This document shows, piece by piece, positions 5,804-11,172 of a stretch of 11,172 nt of DNA (its first letter is position 1; the number at the start of each line of letters is the position of its first letter). The notes beneath the pieces are model-generated. The model was given only the letters and a program-made list of their open reading frames with translations, did not search any database and was not told where the DNA came from. Source of the stretch: Thiomargarita sp. (GTDB lineage: Bacteria; Pseudomonadota; Gammaproteobacteria; Beggiatoales; Beggiatoaceae); the NCBI GenBank assembly GCA_020721025.1, contig DYNO01000110.1, forward strand, positions 1-11,172, given 5' to 3'. A program made the position numbers and the translations under genes.

Positions 5804-8800
5804 ATGAATTTAGCCCATCTGCAAACTTTAGAAACGCAACTGCAAGATGTCATGCGCTGCGACGCTTATCGCCTCAAAAAACGTCTGCACGCCCTCAAAA
5901 CGCAATGCAAAGCCAAAAATTCGCCAGATTTGCAACAATTCGAGCAATTGACCGCCGATATTCACACCTCATTACAACGACGACAACAACGGTTACTCAA
6001 CCTCCCCACGCCCAATTTTCCCGAAGAATTGCCGATCAGCGAACATCGTGACCGGATTGCAGAAGCGATTCAAAATCATCAAGTTATCGTGATTGCCGGT
6101 GAAACCGGATCGGGCAAAACCACCCAGATTCCCAAAATTTGCCTCACATTACAACGGGGAGTTGCCGGGCTGATTGGCTGTACCCAACCTCGGCGAATTG
6201 CAGCGCGCACCATTGCTGCACGGGTTGCCAGTGAATTAGAAACAACGCTTGGTCAAACCGTAGGTTACAAGATTCGCTTCAACGACAAAATGAGCGAACA
6301 CAGCTATATCAAATTCATGACCGATGGGATTTTGCTGGCAGAAACGCAAAGCGACAAATTCTTAGAAAACTACGATACGTTAATCATTGATGAAGCTCAC
6401 GAACGCAGCCTCAATATTGACTTTTTGCTCGGTTATCTCAGGCAACTGCTACCCAAGCGTCCAGATTTAAAATTAATCATCGCCTCTGCCACCATCGACA
6501 CGCACCGCTTTTCCAAACATTTCAACAATGCCCCCATCGTTGAAGTGTCCGGGCGCACCTATCCGGTGGAAGTTCGTTATCGTCCATTATTGACCGATGA
6601 CGAAGACGAGCAAGATCGAGACATGCAGCAGGCGATTGTCGATGCCATTGATGAAATTTCAATACACGACCGTCAAGGCGACATTTTAATTTTTCTCAGT
6701 GGTGAGCGTGACATACGAGACACGACCGAGACTTTACGCAAACATAAATTGCTCAATACCGAGATTTTGCCGCTTTACTCGCGATTATCCATTGAAGAAC
6801 AAAATCGCGTTTTTCAAGCAACGGGCAAACGGCACATCGTGCTTGCCACCAATGTCGCTGAAACTTCGCTGACAGTGCCGAGAATTAAAGCAGTTATCGA
6901 CACCGGCGTGGCGCGGCTCAGTCGCTACAGTGTGCGAATTAAAGTGCAACGGTTGCCGATAGAAAAAATTTCGCGCGCCAGTGCGGATCAACGCAAAGGA
7001 CGCTGTGGACGGATTGCGCCGGGGCTTTGTATCCGATTGTATTCAATAGATGATTTTCTGCAACGCCCTGAATTTACCGATCCAGAAATTTTACGCACTT
7101 CGCTCGCTTCGGTCATTTTGCAGATGTTGGCGTTGAAACTAGGCGATATCAGCGATTTTCCATTTCTTGACCCGCCGAATCAGAAAATGATCAACGACGG
7201 ATTCACACTGTTGATAGAATTGGGTGCAGTCGATGAAAAACGGCAGCTCACCGAAATTGGGCGACAATTGGCAAAATTACCGCTTGACCCGCGTTTAGGA
7301 CGCATGATTTTACAAGCAAAACATGAAAATTGTCTGCGTGAAGTTTTAATTATTGCCAGCGCGCTCAGTATTCAAGACCCGCGAGAACGTCCGATGGATA
7401 AACAAGATGCGGCTGATCTGGCACAACGAAAGTTCACTGATGAGCGTTCAGATTTCTTGTCATTTCTCAAACTTTGGGACTTTTTTCACGAAAACGAGCA
7501 TCATTTATCAAAAAGCAAGTTGCGTCACCTCTGTCATGAACATTTTTTATCCTATTTGCGCTTGATAGAATGGCAGGACATTCACCATCAATTATTGACC
7601 TTGGTGAAAGAAATGGGCTGGAAAATCAACGAAATCGGCTGGACAGCCCAGCAACAAGGCACCGAAGCTGAATTTGCAGCGATGGTGTATGATCCGATTC
7701 ATCGTGCCCTGCTCAGTGGTCTGTTAGGAAATATTGCCTGCAAAAGTAACGAAGAACATTATTTAGGCTGTAGAAACATTAAGTTATATCTTTTTCCCGG
7801 CTCCGGATTGTTCAAAAAACAACCCAAATGGCTGATGGCGGCGGAACTGGTCGAAACATCACGTTTGTATGGGCGGGGCGCGGCAAAAATCAATGTTGAA
7901 TGGGTTGAACAATTGGCGGGAAATTTATGTCATACCAGCTATTTTGAGCCTCATTGGGAAAAAAATTCAGGTTTTGTCGCCGCTTACGAAAAAGTAACGC
8001 TTTACGGTTTAGTGATTGTACCCAAGCGAAAAATCAATTTTGGGCCCCTCGATTCAAAAACCGCGCGCGAGATTTTTATTCAAAAAGCCTTGGTTGAAGG
8101 TGAATATCACAGTCGTGACAAATTTTTCCAACATAATCGAGAATTAATCAATGAAATCGAGACGTTGGAACACAAAGCGCGCCGTCAAGACATTTTAGTC
8201 GATGAACGCCGTATTTTTGAATTTTATGATGCCAAACTGCCCGCGACGGTCTATGATGCCCCAAGTTTTGAAAAATGGCGCAAACCAGCGGAACACGATC
8301 AGCCTAAGATTTTGTTTTTACAGCGTGAAGATTTGATATTACCCAGCGGCGATAAAGTCACAGATAACAATTTTCCAGATTACCTTGCTATCGGTCAAGT
8401 GCAGTTGCCATTGAGCTATCATTTCGAGCCGGGGCATGAAAAAGATGGCGTGACAGTGGAAATTCCTTTGGCATTGTTAAACCAATTACCACCGCAACCC
8501 TTTGAATGGCTTGTGCCGGGACTGTTAGAAGAGAAAATTGTGGCATTGTTGCGGAGCCTGCCCAAATCCTTGCGTAAGCTATTTGTGCCAGTTCCAGACG
8601 TGGCGCGCGAGGCATGGGAAAATTTTACTCAGACCACCGAATTGCAGCAATATGGACTGTACCAGACGTTATATTCATTTTTGCAGCGTAAACGGGGCGA
8701 GGCATTGCCCAAAGAAATTTTTGATATTGCGACTTTGCCGTTGCATTTATTGATAAATTTTCAACTAGTGGCAGAGGGCAAGGTGTTAGATAACGGGCGT

Positions 8801-9733
8801 GATTTGCTCACGTTACAACAAAAATGGGGCAGTCACGCCAGCCAAAATACGCAACAACAAATTGCAACAATGAGCGGTTTTAAGCAGGGACAGTTAAAAA
8901 CGTGGAGTTTTGGCGAGTTAGCCGAGCAAGTTGATTTGCAAATCAATGGGATCATGGTGAAAGGTTTTCCCACCTTGATCGATAAAGACACCCATGTCGA
9001 ATTGCATGTCTTGGATAATCCGAAGCTGGCACAACAGGAATTGACCAAGGGTTTGCGGCGATTATTTTTGTTGAACATTCCATCGAAAAACTTGATCAAG
9101 CAAATGCCCATCAACCATAAATTATGTTTGCAATACATTAAGTTAGGCACGGAAGAGCAGTTGAAAATTGATATTTTAGCGGCTTCGGTGGATACAGTGT
9201 TTTTAATCGCTCCGTTGCCCAAAAACGCCGCGCAATTTGAACAACGACTCTCTGAGGGCAAGAAACAATTGCTGACGGTGGCGAATGAATTTGCAGATAC
9301 GTTGTCGAATTTATTAACTGAGTTTGCCGCAGTAAATTCGCGCTTGGTAAAACTCAGTGATCAGAAATTTTTGATGCTGTCGGAAGTGAGAAATCATTTA
9401 AATTCATTAATTTATACCGGCTTCGTGCGACAAACTCCATTGGCACAGTTAAAACATTTTCCGCGTTATTTGAAAGCTGTACAAATTCGTTTGGATAAGT
9501 TGGAACGTGACCCAGCGAAAGATGAGGTGAAAGCCACCCAATTGCGTCCGTTGTGGCAGGCATATTGGCAGAAACTTACACAACAATCTGATAAACATCA
9601 AGAAAATGTCGCATTGCAAGAATTTCGCTGGCTACTTGAAGAATTGCGGGTATCGCTTTTTGCTCAAGAATTAAAAACGGTGTGTCCTATCTCGTTGCAA
9701 CGATTAGAAAAATTGTGGGAGCAATTGCAATAA
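5804..9733 (+). CDS. hrpA: ATP-dependent RNA helicase HrpA (DEAH/RHA family)
   Basis: The 1309-residue protein is close to E. coli HrpA (about 1300). Superfamily 2 DEAH-box motifs occur in order: GETGSGKTTQIPK (99-111, Walker A), TQPRRIAA (127-134), DEAH (196-199), SAT (228-230), FLSGERD (297-303), LATNVAETSLTVP (347-359) and QRKGRCGRI (396-404). These are followed by winged-helix, ratchet and OB-fold regions typical of the RHA group. From about residue 720 to the end lies the long C-terminal region (DUF3418) that separates HrpA from the shorter HrpB. HrpA unwinds RNA using ATP; in E. coli it has been linked to mRNA processing and rescue of stalled ribosomes. The ATG at 5804 lies 62 bases after the IS607 remnant, so the element may have affected the hrpA promoter region. 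No clear promoter or ribosome site could be assigned. Confidence 0.97.
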   Translation: MNLAHLQTLETQLQDVMRCDAYRLKKRLHALKTQCKAKNSPDLQQFEQLTADIHTSLQRRQQRLLNLPTPNFPEELPISEHRDRIAEAIQNHQVIVIAGETGSGKTTQIPKICLTLQRGVAGLIGCTQPRRIAARTIAARVASELETTLGQTVGYKIRFNDKMSEHSYIKFMTDGILLAETQSDKFLENYDTLIIDEAHERSLNIDFLLGYLRQLLPKRPDLKLIIASATIDTHRFSKHFNNAPIVEVSGRTYPVEVRYRPLLTDDEDEQDRDMQQAIVDAIDEISIHDRQGDILIFLSGERDIRDTTETLRKHKLLNTEILPLYSRLSIEEQNRVFQATGKRHIVLATNVAETSLTVPRIKAVIDTGVARLSRYSVRIKVQRLPIEKISRASADQRKGRCGRIAPGLCIRLYSIDDFLQRPEFTDPEILRTSLASVILQMLALKLGDISDFPFLDPPNQKMINDGFTLLIELGAVDEKRQLTEIGRQLAKLPLDPRLGRMILQAKHENCLREVLIIASALSIQDPRERPMDKQDAADLAQRKFTDERSDFLSFLKLWDFFHENEHHLSKSKLRHLCHEHFLSYLRLIEWQDIHHQLLTLVKEMGWKINEIGWTAQQQGTEAEFAAMVYDPIHRALLSGLLGNIACKSNEEHYLGCRNIKLYLFPGSGLFKKQPKWLMAAELVETSRLYGRGAAKINVEWVEQLAGNLCHTSYFEPHWEKNSGFVAAYEKVTLYGLVIVPKRKINFGPLDSKTAREIFIQKALVEGEYHSRDKFFQHNRELINEIETLEHKARRQDILVDERRIFEFYDAKLPATVYDAPSFEKWRKPAEHDQPKILFLQREDLILPSGDKVTDNNFPDYLAIGQVQLPLSYHFEPGHEKDGVTVEIPLALLNQLPPQPFEWLVPGLLEEKIVALLRSLPKSLRKLFVPVPDVAREAWENFTQTTELQQYGLYQTLYSFLQRKRGEALPKEIFDIATLPLHLLINFQLVAEGKVLDNGRDLLTLQQKWGSHASQNTQQQIATMSGFKQGQLKTWSFGELAEQVDLQINGIMVKGFPTLIDKDTHVELHVLDNPKLAQQELTKGLRRLFLLNIPSKNLIKQMPINHKLCLQYIKLGTEEQLKIDILAASVDTVFLIAPLPKNAAQFEQRLSEGKKQLLTVANEFADTLSNLLTEFAAVNSRLVKLSDQKFLMLSEVRNHLNSLIYTGFVRQTPLAQLKHFPRYLKAVQIRLDKLERDPAKDEVKATQLRPLWQAYWQKLTQQSDKHQENVALQEFRWLLEELRVSLFAQELKTVCPISLQRLEKLWEQLQ

Positions 9734-9818
9734 ATCGCGTTGGCGACCACATCATACCAAATTGTAAAAATGTTAATTTTTTGTGTTTAGGTGACACATT
9801 ACTGATTGAGATCATATT

Positions 9819-10778
9819 ATGAAGTTAAATTTTCTTGAATTTGAACAACCTATCGCTGAACTGGAAGCAAAAATTGATGAACTGCGTTATGTCAGCAATG
9901 AAAAAGACATCAATATCAGCGATGAAATTGCCCGGTTGCGCACCAAGAGTAGTGAATTGACGAAAACGATTTTTGCGAACTTGACCGCGTGGCAGGTTTC
10001 TCAGTTGGCTCGTCATCCGCAACGACCCTATCTATTTGATTATATTGAAAGAATTTTCAGCAATTTTCACGAATTGCATGGGGATCGGGCATTCAGTGAT
10101 GATCATGCGATAGTGGGTGGAATTGCGCGTCTGAAAGATCGTCCAGTGATGGTGATTGGGCAACAAAAAGGTCGAGATATCAAGGAGAAGCTACAGCGTA
10201 ACTTTGGGATGCCGCGTCCAGAAGGGTATCGTAAGGCATTACGGTTGATGCAGATGGCGGAGCGGTTTCATTTGCCAATTCTGACGTTTATTGACACACC
10301 GGGGGCATATCCGGGGGTGGATGCGGAAGAAAGGGGACAAAGTGAGGCAATTGCGCGGAATTTGTACATAATGTCGGGCTTAAAAACACCGATTATTTGT
10401 ACAGTGATTGGTGAAGGTGGATCGGGCGGAGCGTTGGCGATTGGAGTGGGGGATCGGATGTATATGCTTGAATATAGCACTTATTCCGTGATTTCTCCAG
10501 AAGGTTGTGCGTCTATTTTGTGGAAAAGTGCTGATAAAGCTGCGGAAGCTGCGGAAGCAATGGGGATTACGTCGCATCGGTTGAAAGAATTGGGCTTGAT
10601 TGATGATGTGATTATGGAACCATTGGGTGGGGCCCATCGAAATGTGAAACAGATGGCTGAAAATCTCAGTTTGGCATTGGAACAGGCTTTAGAACAACTT
10701 TTGCAGTTCTCTATCGTTGATTTGGTTGAGAAACGCTACCAACGTTTTATGCAATTTGGTTGTTTTGAAACAGCGTAG
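9819..10778 (+). CDS. accA: Acetyl-CoA carboxylase carboxyltransferase subunit alpha
   Basis: AccA pairs with AccD to transfer the carboxyl group from carboxybiotin to acetyl-CoA, giving malonyl-CoA for fatty acid synthesis in the cytoplasm. The 319-residue protein has the usual length and family signatures. It starts with an N-terminal helical segment (LNFLEFEQPIAELEAKIDEL). These follow: ARHPQRPYLFDYIERIF (64-80), HGDRAFSDD (87-95), GQQKGRD (114-120), NFGMPRPEGYRKALRLMQMA (128-147), FIDTPGAYPG (157-166), GEGGSGGALAIG (198-209, oxyanion-hole crotonase-type loop) and PEGCASILWK (227-236). The ATG at 9819 is preceded by a weak TTGAG about ten bases upstream. It follows hrpA by 85 bases, and co-transcription cannot be decided. 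It is not next to dnaE, its neighbour in E. coli, within this window. Confidence 0.97.
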   Translation: MKLNFLEFEQPIAELEAKIDELRYVSNEKDINISDEIARLRTKSSELTKTIFANLTAWQVSQLARHPQRPYLFDYIERIFSNFHELHGDRAFSDDHAIVGGIARLKDRPVMVIGQQKGRDIKEKLQRNFGMPRPEGYRKALRLMQMAERFHLPILTFIDTPGAYPGVDAEERGQSEAIARNLYIMSGLKTPIICTVIGEGGSGGALAIGVGDRMYMLEYSTYSVISPEGCASILWKSADKAAEAAEAMGITSHRLKELGLIDDVIMEPLGGAHRNVKQMAENLSLALEQALEQLLQFSIVDLVEKRYQRFMQFGCFETA

Positions 10779-10882
10779 AATGATTAAATTTGAGCTAGTT
10801 CCTGTTACCGAAACAACTACATTTAGTTTAATATGGCTACATACGATTCAATCATCAATACTTATCTGACATTGACTCCCTG

Positions 10883-10919
10883 CGACTGAAATCAGTCGTT
10901 TACCGCAATTGATAGCGGT
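10883..10919. repeat. Pair of adjacent hairpins downstream of accA (REP-like)
   Basis: CGACTGA-AA-TCAGTCG (10883-10898) is a perfect 7-bp palindromic stem. Three bases later ACCGC (10902-10906) and GCGGT (10915-10919) form a second stem around an 8-base loop. The first hairpin has the look of dispersed REP-like or IS200/IS605-end hairpins. It lies 105 bases after the accA stop and is followed by only three T residues, so it is a poor intrinsic terminator. Confidence 0.5.
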
Positions 10920-11022
10920 TCATAACAGGTGATTAGCAATTTGATTAATGATGATATAGGATGTTTTTGCCGTGCCACTTTACAAAACTAACGGTACATG
11001 ATACATTTTTCCTTTAAGTAAA

Positions 11023-11166
11023 CGAAAACCAAGTTTGCTTGAAATGGTTGTAAATTCAAAAATACCAATCACAAAGCTCGAAAACCAAGACATTGGGATT
11101 GGTGCGCTCATAGGATGGTTTCTATGAGCTTTGTCGGTTACGACCTGATGAGCCTAAAAACTCATC
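11023..11166. repeat. Cluster of interleaved inverted repeats with a direct repeat
   Basis: CGAAAACCAAG occurs twice, at 11023-11033 and 11079-11089. ACCAATC (11064-11070) pairs with GATTGGT (11097-11103). ACAAAGCTC (11071-11079) pairs with GAGCTTTGT (11126-11134). CTCATAG (11107-11113) pairs with CTATGAG (11122-11128) and competes with the previous stem. GATGAG (11147-11152) pairs with CTCATC (11161-11166). The first two stems interleave, so in RNA they could form a pseudoknot. This could be a structured RNA, the end of a mobile element lying beyond the window, or a decayed repeat; the sequence does not decide. Confidence 0.45.
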
Positions 11167-11172
11167 TGCATT

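Larger units (their letters stand above)
10779..11172. other. Gene-free tail region with many hairpins; no recognised coding sequence
   Basis: About 390 bases after accA hold no gene that I recognise. Besides the REP-like hairpin pair at 10883-10919, the last 150 bases carry a dense set of inverted repeats and an 11-bp direct repeat. A short leftward frame from ATG 11109-11111 to TAA 10980-10982 would encode 43 residues. The plus strand has an open stretch at 10960-11127 broken by one TGA (10999-11001). Neither product resembles a family known to me, so I do not call a gene. Confidence 0.5.

Noticed and set aside
8833..9261. Minus-strand frame of 142 codons inside hrpA
   Set aside because: It is a cysteine-rich shadow of the conserved HrpA C-terminal region with no family features.
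1..11172. CRISPR array, tRNA or rRNA genes
   Set aside because: No regularly spaced direct repeats, tRNA cloverleaf with T-loop signature or rRNA-like segments were seen on either strand by eye.

Overview
The window looks like a piece of a gammaproteobacterial chromosome of moderately low GC. pdxJ, a full-length hrpA (DEAH helicase with a long C-terminal region) and accA are of gammaproteobacterial type. The small palindromic repeats and the TnpB/IS607 debris scattered between housekeeping genes fit a repeat-rich lineage such as the filamentous sulfur oxidisers (Thiotrichales/Beggiatoaceae). That placement is an inference from gene content and repeat style; no taxonomic marker gene is present.

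Layout from left to right. The left edge holds the first 44 codons of a leftward TnpB-type (IS605 OrfB/IS1341-like) gene with a possible promoter. A small secreted c-type cytochrome (c5-like) follows, split by a one-base frameshift just before its heme motif. Next is intact pdxJ (vitamin B6 synthesis), which converges on a large leftward gene for a solitary type ISP-like nuclease-methyltransferase. An 82-bp triple-hairpin palindromic element sits inside that gene and is translated in frame. Divergent from it is an IS607 remnant: an apparently intact serine recombinase TnpA behind two overlapping sigma70-like promoters, followed by an internally deleted, decayed TnpB. Then come hrpA and accA, both intact. 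The last ~390 bases contain no gene I recognise but hold many hairpins and a short direct repeat.

The housekeeping genes (pdxJ, hrpA, accA) are not functionally linked and are probably separate transcription units. The accessory parts are a one-gene restriction-modification candidate, a TnpB gene edge, an IS607 relic and short palindromic repeats. I did not find a convincing new multi-gene defence system. The most unusual item is the palindromic element that has become part of the methyltransferase coding sequence, reminiscent of in-frame Rickettsia palindromic elements.
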